Source: Dactylonectria macrodidyma
Taxonomy: Eukaryota; Ascomycota; Sordariomycetes; Hypocreales; Nectriaceae
Assembly (NCBI GenBank): GCA_020744425.1
Contig: JAGMUV010000007.1
Span: 2,170,001 to 2,234,000 of the forward strand
DNA length: 64,000 nt
Direction: 5' to 3'
Positions 44,315 to 56,217 of this stretch are shown here, piece by piece; position 1 is the first letter of the stretch, and each line of letters begins with the position of its first letter. Under the pieces are notes generated by a model. It was not told the DNA's origin. It searched no databases and saw nothing but the letters and a program-made list of their open reading frames with translations. The translations under genes and the position numbers were made by a program.

Positions 44315-44518
44315 GCTGTGAGGCTACCGCTGACGTCAGCTCAGCTGACACTAGCCAAGCTCAACACCAAATTTGGCCATGATGGAGAGCCAAAGAGCAT
44401 CAGGTCAGCAACATCTAGCCAGCACACTTTGGTCGACCACGTCTTGCTGCGCCTTCATCACCACCCTGCGAGCCGACGCGAAGCTTCCTCCAGCACTCAA
44501 CACATTGCCAAATTCGCC

Positions 44519-45781
44519 ATGAGGCCCCTCATCGCTGTCCCCGCAATTTGCGCGCTTGTCTACCGAGCTTGGAGCCGCAACTCGCTGACCCCCGCCGGTA
44601 TCGCGGTCGCGGCATTGACGGCGGTCGCGCATGCCTACCACCCTTGGAACCTCCCCTTTGTGCTCCTTGTCGTCTTCTTTTTGGCGGGAACACGAGTGAC
44701 GCACGTAAGTCTTTGCGCCCGTTGCGATTGTGTTTATGGAAAAGCGCTTACGCGGTGGCCAGATCAAGGAGGATGTCAAGTCGCACTTGACAATGGGCTC
44801 AAAGGGGACTGGCGGCGGTGAAGGTCCCAGATCCCATGTTCAAGGTGTGAATGTACGAACAACATTATGATCTGTCACTGACCGTTGCAAGTTCTTGCCA
44901 ACTCCCTCATGGCCTCAGTCCTCACGATCCTCCACGCGAACCAATTGCGTGCTCGCGCTGCCGCCCTCACGAATCCCGATGTTCCTGATCCCGAAGGTAC
45001 ACTTTGTTTCTCTTGGGGCGGCGACCTCCTCGTCGTTGGCATCATTGCAAACTATGCCGCTGTGGCGGCTGACACGTTTAGCTCTGAACTTGGGATTCTC
45101 TCCAAGAGCGAACCCCGCCTCGTTACGTCCTTGACTCTGCGCAAGGTACCCCGCGGAACAAATGGGGGAGTGACACTTGTCGGCCTCGGTGCAGGGTTGT
45201 TGGGCTCGATGATTATCGTCACCGCATCCATGGTGTTTTTGCCGTCCTGCAACTCCGAGTCTGCGGCCCAACCTGGAGGCGGTTCGCCGTGGACAGTCCT
45301 GGAGCGCCGCCAGTTTATGGGATTCATGGTTATCTGGGGTGCGCTAGGCAGCTTGCTTGACAGCTTCCTCGGCGGTCTGTTTCAGAGATCAGTCAAGGAT
45401 GTCCGGTCTGGCAAGATTGTGGAAGGCGAAGGAGGTAACCGGGTCTTGGTGGCGGAGGAAGAAGTTGCAGCGCATTCGAAGCGCCGAACTGCCATTAAAG
45501 CAGCCATCTTGCATGGTGAAGGCGCGGGAGCCGCTGAGAAGATGAGTGGGTCTGCTATTGTCGACGATGACGAACCCGACGCCGATGTCTACGATCCCAA
45601 GAACAAGCATCGCAAACCCAGCTTTGGAAATGAACGTCCCTCTCGAGTCGTGGAGAGCGGGTGGGATCTGCTTGACAACAATGATGTCAATTTCTTGATG
45701 GCCGTCACGATGAGCGTTGGAGGCATGGCAGTTGTAAGCTGGTGCTGGGGCGTCCCCATCGATAGCGTCATGGGTGTTTAG
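44519..45781 (+). CDS. TMEM19 / DUF92 family membrane protein
   Basis: Exons 44519-44704, 44763-44844 and 44892-45781 join in phase (introns of 58 and 47 nt) to give 385 residues. The family core is clear: NYAAVAADTFSSELGILSKS, PRLVTSLTLRKVPRGTNGGV and TLVGLGAGLLGSMIIV, preceded by GGEGPRSHVQVLANSLMASV. Six or more TM helices are predicted by eye, including two near the N-terminus. A charged loop (about residues 230-330) separates the last helix pair. DUF92 proteins occur from archaea to man; the plant member is a chloroplast phytyl-phosphate kinase-like enzyme, and the fungal role is not known to me. The start is supported by gccATGaggcccc. The MULE lies 195 bp upstream, so expression may be altered. 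Confidence 0.9.
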
Positions 45782-47977
45782 AGGCACGGAAAAACAATGA
45801 CTTCATATGATGCTCTCGTGCATATCTTTAGTCAGGACTCACTTTTGAGCGCAGGGTCCAGAGGGTTCAGTGTGCCTGACTTGTTTGCAACGGGTGATTG
45901 TCCTCAAAGTAGCCAAAACTAGCGACCGCTATGGCAATCATGGCATTGTCACTCGGAGGGGTGTGTGGACTCATCCGTCCGAAGAGCGAGCGTTACCCGA
46001 GTCTCGGCGTGGACCGAACAATCGGGGAACATTCCAGGGCGGAGGTCCAAAGGCCGGAGGCAAGCCAATCCTGAAGATGGGTTTTCCAAGCGATTCCTAG
46101 TAATTAATTCGGCATCGTGGACCGTTGCGGATACGTGTGGGCAAGTGCTGATAAGTGCTGATAAGTGATGACCAGTGTGATAGGTGTTGGCCAAGTGTTG
46201 GGGGACGGTCGAGATCCAATGCGCCGTCTACGGATTCCCATTTGCAAGCGTCGGACAAGAGACGCCGAAAACTGCCCCGACCTGATTCGACCCCAGAACC
46301 AGCTCTAGACTTCAACCTCTGTGCAGCCTCGCTTCCCCAGGCGCACGGGCACAGAAGCGAGAACGCCTCCGCAGTCGGCACGGCAGTGCATGCCTCTTGC
46401 TGGCAAAGGTGGTTGCCGAAAACCCAATAAATCGGAAGGTTTTACTGTACTCATCGAGGGCGTCGGGTTTGTGGCAAATGGGAGATGGGCTGATATCAGC
46501 AGGAAATCTGGGGTAGATGGGGAGTTTTCATTGATCATTTCTCGTTGTCATGAACTAGAACAACAGGGCCCACCCACTGGCCTAACATGTACGTAGTACA
46601 ATAAACCAGGGCAAGCCAGGCTCAGCAAAAGGGTCGGAACAAGATCGTGGGGAGCCGCAGATCGCCCTGGTGCCCGTGACGAATAACCTGGGTTCGGGCC
46701 TGGGGACGAAGGGCTGCTCCAGTGCTCCGTGCTCTGCTCGTGCTGCCGAGTCATCGTGGAGTCTAGACGAGGCTGATGACACAAGTTTTCCTCTTGACAG
46801 AAGGCATCTCCGAGCGTGTGCGAAGCCGGGGTTGGCTCGGAGCGTTTCCTCGAGTTTGTATTTAACATCGGGTGACAATTCTCTTATCTCTACCCAACTG
46901 CCTTCACAGCAACCCTCATTTCGGGTCACGCACGAGGAGACGAATTTGTGCCAGCCCTGAGAAGGAGGAGTCACTGGTTGGACGGGATCACACTCACGCA
47001 TACCCTGGTGAATAAACTGGGGCTGCAAAAGAATATGCTGGTCGCGTGTGCCTGTCCCTTGCCTGCGCATAAACAGGACTGTCCGGTACTGTACATTCCT
47101 GGGCCAGCCCACAAGTTTGAGCAAAAGCTAGATGAACCGTTCGTTTGCTGGTACCGATAATGTCAAAGGGGATAACTACCAGGTCGGAAAAATGGAACGA
47201 CAACAGTAGACATCGCGGGGAAAGGGGAATGCCTCAACAAACAGATCAACAGTGGCTCCTTTCAAGCGTAATCGCATTTAGCCCGGGAATTAATTGCCAA
47301 AAAAAATAAAAATAAAAAATCCCCCCAAAAAATCAAGGAACCCATTCCGAAGATTTCAAAGTCGGTCTGGGGAAATGGAACACGAGTTTCAAAAGTCAGA
47401 TTTTGCGCATTGGCAAATGGGCACCCGCCCTGAGCGATTTTACCAACCAGGGCCTGCTAGGCATCGCAACGGCTCGACACTGGCTCTCGACGTCTGGAGC
47501 TCCACGGTGGGATAAACAGCATTATGCAGAACATCGTGCTTGACCAATGACGGGCCTACGATAAGATGCTGCTCTAGAGGCTGGAGAGATGTGCCAATGC
47601 CGTGCCAGCGTTTCTCTTGCCTTGGGGTGGCGTTTTGGGGCGACACCGACTCGGTCACTATCCTGCGCGCAGGCCCGGGCGGCAAAAGAGCAGCATTTGC
47701 AGTGCCCCAATGCCTAATTATGGGTGTCGGCCTAGGTAAACTTCGGAACAGAAATGTACATTACAGCGCCCTATGTACCCGTCAAAGTGTCATTGGGGAG
47801 AAGCGCCCCTCCTCTAGGGTTGCGGCGCAGGTCAAACAAAGTAGAGGAGTCCGTCTTTACCAAAAGGAGTTACGCTGTGGCTCGGCATCACCAAACGATT
47901 TGGTAACAGCCAAGGGTTAAACCGGAGGGCCCGTCTGTTGTTGCGATGGGTCCCCAAGAGGTCGCAGCTCCTGGGGA

Positions 47978-48011
47978 AGAGAGAGAGGGAGAGAGGGAGA
48001 GAGGGAGACAA
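47978..48011 (+). repeat. GAGAGG purine microsatellite
   Basis: Units of gagagagg/gagagggag in tandem, purine-only on the plus strand. Confidence 0.8.
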
Positions 48012-49070
48012 GAGACAGGCGCTCAAAATAGCTTGTGCCAGGAGAGCAAAGCTTTCAGGTCCTGGGGGTGGTGGGCGGTCCGTTTCTGGGCGCAGTGGGA
48101 ATGCACGTTTACTGCGCTGGGCTTGAAGCAGCGCCCTGGCAGCAGCCTTATCCTCTTTTGCAGCTTTTCTGGTGCAGAGTACATGCAGCTCTTGGTATGG
48201 ACGTACAGCTCTAGTACATGACGCACTACATGTACAATACCTGCAACAGCTTCCAGGGTGCCCTTCCGGGGTGGGCGATGGGATCACGGACGGGTTGTCC
48301 GCAACGGCAACATCCAGGGCCGGAATATCACAGGAAAAGCATCCACTTTGGACACGGCTTCGTTCTTTTTTTACGTGACCCGGCTTAACGATACGAATAC
48401 TGTACGTACATCTCTTTTTCTGGCTCGCCTCCTTTGTCATGCGTTTTGCTTTGATTTACCCCCTCTGACGCATACTTGTCCCGCTTCAAGCATCCGCTTC
48501 GAGCATCCGCTTCAGGGGATTAACCATCTCCCAGAGTCCCACACTAGGTCCCCCCGCTGAACTTCCACTTTTTTTCTTGATGCCCCACGGTCGCCCATTC
48601 AAAGGCCGACGTTTTGATGAATGTACTCTATGTACTCTGTATATCCGCTGAAACCACCTCAAAGTATCACTTCCCGAGTTCGAGGCTGGGCAAAAGGTGG
48701 ATCGTCTTACACCACATGTCCTGTGCTCCTCTTAGTTGAGGACCCTAAAACCCCGGAGTCCTCCTTCACGGATCCGGGCACCATCGGATAGTCTCGAACG
48801 CCAGTGGGATGGTTGGGGGGGAAATGGGGGAATGGGGGGGTAAACAGATTGCCAGCTCAGGCAAAATGGCATGCGCTCTATCTAATGACTCGAAGGAAGT
48901 GTAATCGCAATCTGTCAAGCCGCAAGTGTTTCGCGGGCGACTGGGCTCGGTCTGGAGGAACAGTAATTGGCACGCGCCGAGTGGCCGCCGCTGGTGCAGT
49001 TTTCTAACAGGAACAACTCTTGAATTCTTCACCCCACCTTGCCCCTTGTGGCCTCGCGGCGCACACTGGC

Positions 49071-49076
49071 GATAAG
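49071..49076 (+). promoter_or_regulatory. GATAAG site, candidate AreA/NIT2 element
   Basis: A GATAAG hexamer 1.3 kb upstream of the glutamine synthetase ATG. GATA factors AreA/NIT2 control nitrogen genes in filamentous fungi. A single hexamer is weak evidence by itself. Confidence 0.2.
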
Positions 49077-50194
49077 AAGGGACCTAGACCACGGTTCCGA
49101 ATGGGTCGGTTGCCAGTTGGGCTGTTTGCTGATTGCGTTGGCTGCAGACTATGGCCGGGGGGATGATCCAAGGAACTGGGGCGGGAGAGAGAGAGAGTCA
49201 AACAGACAGACAAAACGATATCGTGAGGAGTTGCCGCGAAGCTCAAAACCCCTTTACAAATTTGGACCTTTCTCACCGCGTCTAGGTAGCTCAGCCAACC
49301 CGGGCCGGTGGTGGCTGGGGGGAAAGGAAAAAAGGCACCGCAAACCGCAAAGGCGTCAGTCAGATGCTCGCGGTACCATCTCCGCCGAGCGGCTGTGATC
49401 CACGGAGGGGGGTACATAATCGCGGAGGGTACCTTGGGGAAACGCTTCGCTGAAAATACGGCCGCCGCACACCACCCCCCCGTGAGCAAGGGCGCTCCGC
49501 CGAGGCCGCCCGCCGTTGTGTCATATGGAGGTTCTCTCTCTTGGGCCCCCTGTGCGCAGCCAACGGAACACCCCCCCGCCAGCGACATCACGAGGCGGTA
49601 CAGAGGTTCACGTTGAGCTATATTGAATCGATTGTCAATTGCAAAAACTCATCTCGCAAAACTCTGACCGAGCCCTCAGGGTGGGCAAAAGCCGCTGGAC
49701 CGGCTGCCCACGCGGGATGTTAATGTCCACAGTTGAGGACACGGGACGCAAGACACAGGGCCGAAGCCGCATGCCTGGCATGTCCTTGTAGCTTGTGATG
49801 GGCATTGGGGACCGCACCCGGCCGGGGGGACAGAGCGGCGGAGGCGTGTCCAGGCTCAGGCCCGGTGGACGAAGTCCTCTTCCGCAGACCTTGCCTACCC
49901 ACCTTTGTCGACCTTGGGTGAGATGCAGACCTTGTACACCTTGTACCTCTAGCCCACCAAACCAGGACATGTTCCGCCCTGTACGTATTCGTAGTACTCT
50001 GTGCCGTACCTGGTGTGGGTGCCAATGACTGCGCAACCTCGTGCGAAGAAAGCTCAGTCAACGCCCCCCCCCCCTTCTTTTGTCAACTCTAGTCTCCCCA
50101 ACGCCAATCGCACGCCTCGCTGGGCTGTACCCCACTGCCCTCCCACCAGAGTCGAAGCCGGTAGCAGCCACACCCCTGCATCCGGCCACAGAGT

Positions 50195-50201
50195 CTTATC
50201 T
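50195..50201 (-). promoter_or_regulatory. Proximal GATAAG site upstream of glutamine synthetase
   Basis: cttatct on plus (AGATAAG on minus), 211 bp before the ATG, a position typical for AreA/NIT2 binding in nitrogen-regulated fungal genes. Inferred from motif and gene identity only. Confidence 0.35.
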
Positions 50202-50411
50202 CTGGAGGGCGTGAGACTACAGTGCCTACCTTTGAGACGGCTCGAAGCCGAGAAACATAAAACCCTCATCCGCCCCGGGTTTACAATCGCTTTGCTTTGG
50301 TCAACCTACACATTCCCGTCTGGTCTTTTGATCGTCGTATCAACTCTCTACTCCTTTTTTGGATTTCCCTCTTGTTTCTCCCTTTTCCTCACCACCAACA
50401 AACCACACAAA

Positions 50412-52217
50412 ATGGTGCGTCGTCATGCATCCATGTACCCCTCCATGGGCATCCCACTAACACCTTATCGCAGACTCCCCCTACCACCTCGAGGACTGAG
50501 ACCGTACGCGACGCGCTGCCCCTCCCCCGCGGCAACAGCTGCCAATTCATACGATGCTAACTACTATACAGCTCGCCAAGTATCTCGCCCTTGATCAGAA
50601 GGGCCAGATCATGGCTGAGTACGTCTGGGTTGACGCTGATGGCGACACCCGATCCAAGTCTCGAGTGAGTAGCTCTCCTTTTTCCGGCATTTTCCCATTT
50701 CCCGGTTCCTGCGCCGACCCTGTTGCCACCGCCTGTGCCAGCGTCATCGCTCGCAGGGTCCCAGAGGCTGAGTCTTGCTTTCGCCGGCTCCGGTGTCGCG
50801 CCTTCTGCTTTGGCCAATGAGATACAAAAATAGCCTCACTGCACTCCACATGTGGGGGAGTGGGGCGGGGCTCCGATCCATCGGCCTGGTAGAGCCGGCG
50901 TTGCCCGAACGGTTCGGCCGGACCATCGTCAGCGGTCAAACCCGTGGATGATGTGAAGGCGCAAAGTGGCAGGCCAGTGCATCAGCAAAGAAACAACGGA
51001 GACTGGGAATGGCGCAAATTTTGTGTGTTGTAACAATGCTGACAATTCCTCCCTAGACCCTCCCCGAGAAGGAATACAAGCCCGAAGACCTCCCCGTCTG
51101 GAACTTCGACGGATCTTCCACCAAGCAGGCTCCTGGTGAGAACTCGGATGTCTACCTTCGCCCTGCCGCCGTCTTCCCCGACCCCTTCCGTGGCTCTCCC
51201 AACATCATCGTCCTCGCTGAGTGCTGGAACGCCGATGGCACCCCCAACAAGTTCAACTACCGACACGACTGCGTCAAGGTCATGGAGACCTATGCCGACC
51301 AGGAGCCCTGGTTCGGTCTTGAGCAGGAGTACACTCTCCTCGGTGATGATGGTCGCCCCTTCGGCTGGCCCGTTGGTGGTTTCCCCGCTCCGTAAGTTGG
51401 CTCGGTCCTCCGCGTCCTCTGCGGCAAGCCTTACATTCCAATATGCTAACCTCTTCAAAGCCAAGGAGAGTACTACTGTGGTGTCGGCACTGGAAAAGTT
51501 GTCCAGCGCGATATCGTTGAGGCCCACTACAAGGCTTGCTTGTGTAAGTTTCCCGCAACTTGAACCGCAACCAGATGGCTAATTCGCAACAGACGCCGGC
51601 GTGAAGATCAGCGGTACGAACGCAGAAGTGATGCCCGCACAATGGGAGTATCAAGTTGGACCCTGCTTGGGTATCGAGAGTGAGTCATACGTTCTGAAGT
51701 TGCGAAAAATGCTAATCACCACACAGTGGGTGACCATCTTTGGGTTGCACGATTTTTCCTCGCCCGCATCGCCGAGGATTTTGGCGCCAAGGTTTCTCTG
51801 CATCCTAAACCCATTCCTGGAGACTGGAATGGCGCCGGACTTCATTCGTTCGTTTTCCCGTTGTTCTGTTGTTGATTGAAGTTATACTGACATTTTTGGT
51901 GCAGCAACTTTTCCACCAAGGCCATGCGCGAGGAGGGCGGCATGAAGCACATCGAAGAGGCGCTAAAGAAGCTAGCGCCCCACCACGAGGAGTGCATTGC
52001 CGCATATGGCGAAGACAACGACCAGCGTCTTACTGGCCGACATGAGACTGGTTCCATCGATCAGTTCACTTGGGGTGTTGCCAATCGCGGATGCTCAGTG
52101 AGAATCCCACGCGAATGCGCTGCAAAGGGCTACGGATACTTCGAGGACCGACGACCTGCTTCTAACGCCGATCCTTACCGTGTTACCAAGCTCCTCCTTC
52201 AGTTCTCTTTGGCTTAA
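50412..52217 (+). CDS. glnA: Glutamine synthetase (type II), eight coding exons
   Basis: Exons 50412-50414, 50474-50503, 50572-50664, 51057-51391, 51461-51543, 51593-51679, 51727-51847 and 51905-52217 join in phase to give 354 residues, the usual eukaryotic GSII length. The first coding exon is just the ATG, followed directly by the donor GTGCGT. Exon 2 codes for ten residues ([10 protein letters not shown]), and then comes [20 protein letters not shown]. Metal- and substrate-binding motifs are present: WNFDGSST (about 57-64), GLEQEYTLL (about 128), [20 protein letters not shown], and [10 protein letters not shown] near the C-terminus. The enzyme makes glutamine from glutamate, ammonium and ATP in the cytosol. 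The third intron (392 nt) is long for this genome. No damage seen. Confidence 0.96.
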
Positions 52218-52675
52218 GCGTTTTGTAAAAGATTCAGTTAATCCTGACATGGTTTCCGGCGCGATGGTATGGGATAGTCTAGTTCATAGATAGCATGACA
52301 ACTGGTCCAATGAGATCCAGTAATTTTACACGATCACTGACTTCACGGTGTTGGTTATGGTTGCTGTTCCTGATTATACGCATCCCATCTCATCCCACTT
52401 ACACGATCTTGGAGTCGCGACGTCACCAGCCTTGGCGCACGTGCCCGAAAAGTCTAACGCCACACTTAACCACAGCACAGGTGCACACGTTGAATACCTT
52501 AATTGAGGGTCCCTTTCCTTTCTCCAAAAATGACGTCGCCAAATAATGTATTGAAACTTGGAAGAATTTGGCGTATTTCGAATGAAACCGGGAGGCGTCG
52601 ATGCGTTTGGATAGCGACACGTAAAATAATGTGACGGTAGTGATGTCCTGATGTGGGAGGACGCTTACCCCCACT
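52218..52675. other. 3' flank of glutamine synthetase
   Basis: 3' UTR and spacer up to the MITE-like element. No gene seen. Confidence 0.5.
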
Positions 52676-52976
52676 ACTACGGAGGGCCATTTCAAAAGTC
52701 TTTGCCCACGCTAAGGACGTCACACCCTCGAATCCTTGCTAGGTACTTAACAGTACATTTGCCGTCATATTTCTACAGGCTAATATCTGCTAAATCTGCT
52801 GTAGCTTTAGTGATCTCAGACGTAAATTAGAGCTAGCTAGTAGGCTAAGCGCGCTATAATATGGGGCCTCTTTTAGTGCTAATATTTATACGATGTACCT
52901 AATGTTCTTTTAACAAAAGAAAAAGCAAAATGTGGCTTGCGCGCTGGCAAAGACTTTTGAAATGGTCCTCCGTAGT
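52676..52976. mobile_element. MITE-like element with 31-bp inverted ends and TA flanks
   Basis: The ends 52676-52706 and 52946-52976 are inverted repeats with one mismatch over about 31 bp (actacggagg...cattt...tttgcc). Taking cggagg as the first bases, both ends are bordered by TA, as for Tc1/mariner-type non-autonomous elements. The 240-bp interior is AT-rich with many cta/tag words and has no ORF. About 460 bp downstream of the glutamine synthetase stop. Confidence 0.7.
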
Positions 52977-54000
52977 CTCCAAGCTGTCCAGATACGACGG
53001 AACCACCTTGAGCACCCCATGGTCCTCCAGGAGAAGAATAGCACCAGGCACCGGTTCTGCCTGTTCCGCTAAGTCTAACTTGAAGGGAGGTGGGGGGTTG
53101 TTGCTTTAGGTTTTGTGGTATTTTTCTTACCTCTGGAGGACATACAATAGTATGGGCGTTTTCTCAGAGTATAGCACCTTACAACGATCGACCACGACAT
53201 GCATCGCCTAGCACGAGGATATACCTGCCGTACTATCTTTCACTTTTCAACCGACTCGCAAAGAAGTAGATTAATGGGTACGTTAATTAGAATATTACCC
53301 AACATGGCTGAGAATGAGGAGACGGTGCGCCAAATGAAATTGTACTCTCAGTATCTCCTACAATGTGGCACTTCCTTGCTTCGAGCCTGGGTGAGTAGGT
53401 TCAACTCCAGTCGTGATACTGTCGTCGCTCTGTTGCCATAAGTGGTAACACACAAATAAGTAGGTACTCTCATTGGCCAAAAGTCTCATTCGACAAACCT
53501 TGCCAAAACGGCGTATCCATTGACCACCTCCAGCTTAACAAGACAAGAACGTGTGAGGGCTTCACACATGTCACGAACTCGGGCATTCTTCACACTGCCC
53601 ACGCCGCACAGTCGCCTGGCCTTATATCACGAGCTCTTATGGAGTCGAATTGGTTTTCTTGACATTTCGAAATGCACCAGTGAAACCAAGTCTATTGCGA
53701 TATAATCCCTCCCAACCGCCCAATGCACAATCCGAAGTGGATTAGGCCATGGGTGACCAGCATGGGCATCCGACCACTCCTTGCATTGGGCGAGACTCCC
53801 AGTAGCTGCTTCCATCTGCGACCAGCTGTGTCACTTGGAAGTGCACCTCAGGCTCCATCCTCTTTTGTCGTTGCCATGCCTACCTAGATTGATGCCTCAG
53901 GAGAAATTCCATTTTGGAGAAGATTCCAGAACTGCCGCCCACCCTTTCTCTCGCCAAAACATCGACACCATCACCATCGCTAACACGACTTGAACGCCAT
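52977..54000. other. Gene-poor spacer
   Basis: No supported gene. An 11-bp inverted repeat (cgcccaatgca / tgcattgggcg) brackets 53725-53793. The 80-codon frame at 53199-53441 has a helix-like stretch (EETVRQMKLYSQYLLQCG) but no other support. Confidence 0.4.
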
Positions 54001-55970
54001 GCGTCTAGTTCCGCGTTTGCGAGAGCAAGGTAACCTCGCCTCAGCGTGAAGCAAAGAAGTTGATAACGTTCCGCTCAATCGCACTGTCTCCCTTGCTTTG
54101 CTAGACCTCCAACACCAACAGCGACAGCAACAACAAAAACAACAGCAACAACAACAACAACAGCAACGACCCTGTCTCGTCCGCGATTGCGATACCAATG
54201 TGACTTCACCTAAGCGTGGAGAGAAGGAAGTCAATGGGCTGTTGAAGCAATTCAAGAATGCATCACCCACTGAGGGGAAGAAGTCGGTAGCATCAACCAC
54301 AACATGGAGGCGCCTCGTCTAGTCACAGCGAAGCAGACAACAGCAACACCCAGCGTCTCATTCCGCGTTAACGAAAGCAAGATGACTTCACTTAAGCGTG
54401 AGGTGGAGAAGCACATAGGACTCTTGAGTTCTTCCAAGAAGGCATCACCCACCGATGGGGCAAAGAAGTCCGCCGAGCCGCTTGGCGAGTTCAGTATGGG
54501 TAGCATTGGCTACAACATGGACGCGCCTCGTCCAGTCACCGCGAGGCAGAAAAGACCTGGCCCGACGAACTTACCTAACCAGGCGTCAAGAAGCCCAAGG
54601 TAGGTTTAGAACACATTTAGTGACAGGTTTTGAGCAGGATTAGGGACGGGTTTAGGGATAAGATGATTCAAAGAACATGTTTAGGTATCTACTCACGCAT
54701 CCGGCTAACAACGTGCAGGCGTACGTCATTGTCGATTCCCACGCCCTGGCGAGGTCCCTTGCTACTTCACCACCAGACACTTGCCTCGTCACTCGCCATC
54801 GGTCCTCAAATCCTTTCATCCGCTTCAACCGTCGCTGAGGAAGATCTTGCTAACACTTTTTTTTAGGACGCAGGATGAGAGTCGTCATCTAGATGAGGTA
54901 GAGATCGTGGAGGATGCCCCCAAGTCCCAGGATCAGAAGGCCCTGTTTCGAAAGGCCCCAGCTAAGGGGATGGTCGTTAATGGGATAGCTGAATAGGGGG
55001 ACTTATCAAGTGGAGATGACTCAACTTGGCGTGTCGGATGGTTCTGGCGAATATGCCATGGACAGTGGAGAGTTGGAGCAGGATCTCAACGAGTCAGCTC
55101 GCCTAGATTACTACGAGGCCCCTGAGTCGGACATCGATGGGTCGGAATTCTTCCAGAGGAAGATCCGAATACGTGATCGTGGTTCCGTCGAACGGATGCC
55201 AGCGCTCTTACGAGGTTGGCAATAAGGAGATCACCCTGCAAGCCCGCATGCGCTTGAGGGTTGGCAAGTTTAATCCTAGGATTCTCTTAGATCTGCCGGA
55301 GTCAGACCCTAAGGAAAGAGCCGACATGTGAAGTCCCACGGTGTGCACATATATGTGTGCTGCAAAAAGTCCCAGTCTAGACAGGAGATTGATCCTACTA
55401 CGGTAGGTTGCTATACTGGTCAAAGTATCAGGAGGTGATCGGATCAGGGGTTTGAGGGAATGGCACGTCGCTTCAAGGACCATGTCAGAGAGATGGGAAG
55501 AAGCATCCCAGAAATTCAATTGAAGTATGAGAAGAATTCCAACAAATTGTTCTATGGGAGTGTGGTCCGTGATGGGTTGGTCGCCCACCCTCATTTAATT
55601 GCGATTCTACCTAGAGATGAGCATATGCCCGGGGGGGCATATGCTCAGATTGAGACTGTCGTCATGTTATATACAGGTTCTATGTCCACTTCCAACAGAA
55701 CGACTAGTGGGTGCCATTGCCAAGAAGTTGGGGGTAGCAAGTTGCTCATCGCTAGGCCGTTGAATAAAAGTATTGCTGATCGCTAGGGCTACACGATGAA
55801 GACGTTGCCCAAGGATTGAACCATGTGCGAGTGTCCAGAGTGCAGTTCAGCCGGGGTGTGGTTGTAGAGGACACGGCCCTTTGCCAATCCTGTAGGGCTA
55901 AAGAGCCGCAGAAAAACTATGTTCAGATGAGGAGGGCACTCGCCCGATAGAAGTTGCTGATCATGTGCCT
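54001..55970 (+). pseudogene. Decayed Gln-rich gene with duplicated module
   Basis: A CAA/CAG run (54105-54167) encodes a Gln tract in one frame. Two related modules follow: the first has KRGEKEVNGLLKQFKNASPT, and the second (from the ATG at 54304) KREVEKHIGLLSSSKKASPT. Each is preceded by a PR-V-TA-Q type segment. Downstream, protein-like segments alternate between frames: DEVEIVEDAPKSQDQKALFR, LEQDLNESARLDYYEAPESD, then EITLQARMRLRVGKFNPR, then RRFKDHVREMGRSIPEIQLK, and finally HMPGGAYAQIETVVML. Stops and shifts separate them. This looks like an eroded gene with an internal tandem duplication. Some breaks may be introns. No known family. Confidence 0.4.
54105..54167 (+). repeat. CAA/CAG trinucleotide tract
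   Basis: About twenty mostly caa and cag triplets; encodes poly-Gln in the frame starting at 54098. Confidence 0.9.
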
Positions 55971-56217
55971 GTCACTTGAAGGTGCGTGGTCAGGGGGAGA
56001 TGGGTTTCGTCTTCGAAACCAGCCCAGTCAAATCAGGCATTCCTCACATCCCCACAAATACTCACTCGAGCAGTTCATACACAGTCGCCTCAAGCGCATA
56101 CAATCCACCTTGAGCACACATACTGTCTTAAACAACACTCGCCGTGAACGCACACAATGCCTTGAGCAACAATCATCTTAGACACCTCAATCTTAAGACA
56201 TACTCATCTGAACTCAT

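Larger units (their letters stand above)
45782..50411. other. Long 4.6-kb intergenic region before glutamine synthetase
   Basis: No supported gene despite many short frames on both strands. It contains tandem aagtgctgat/agtgttgg units (46140-46205), a GA-rich microsatellite (about 47978-48011) and an A-rich patch (47297-47335). The distal part is the glutamine synthetase promoter; GATA sites are listed separately. Confidence 0.5.

Noticed and set aside
47832..48440. 202-codon minus-strand frame
   Set aside because: Driven by a GA-rich microsatellite (SLPLSLSLF-type residues) and no recognisable domain.
53700..53800. Stretch containing atgggtgacca resembling the 5S rRNA internal region
   Set aside because: Only a dozen bases match; the rest of the 5S sequence and its stems are missing.
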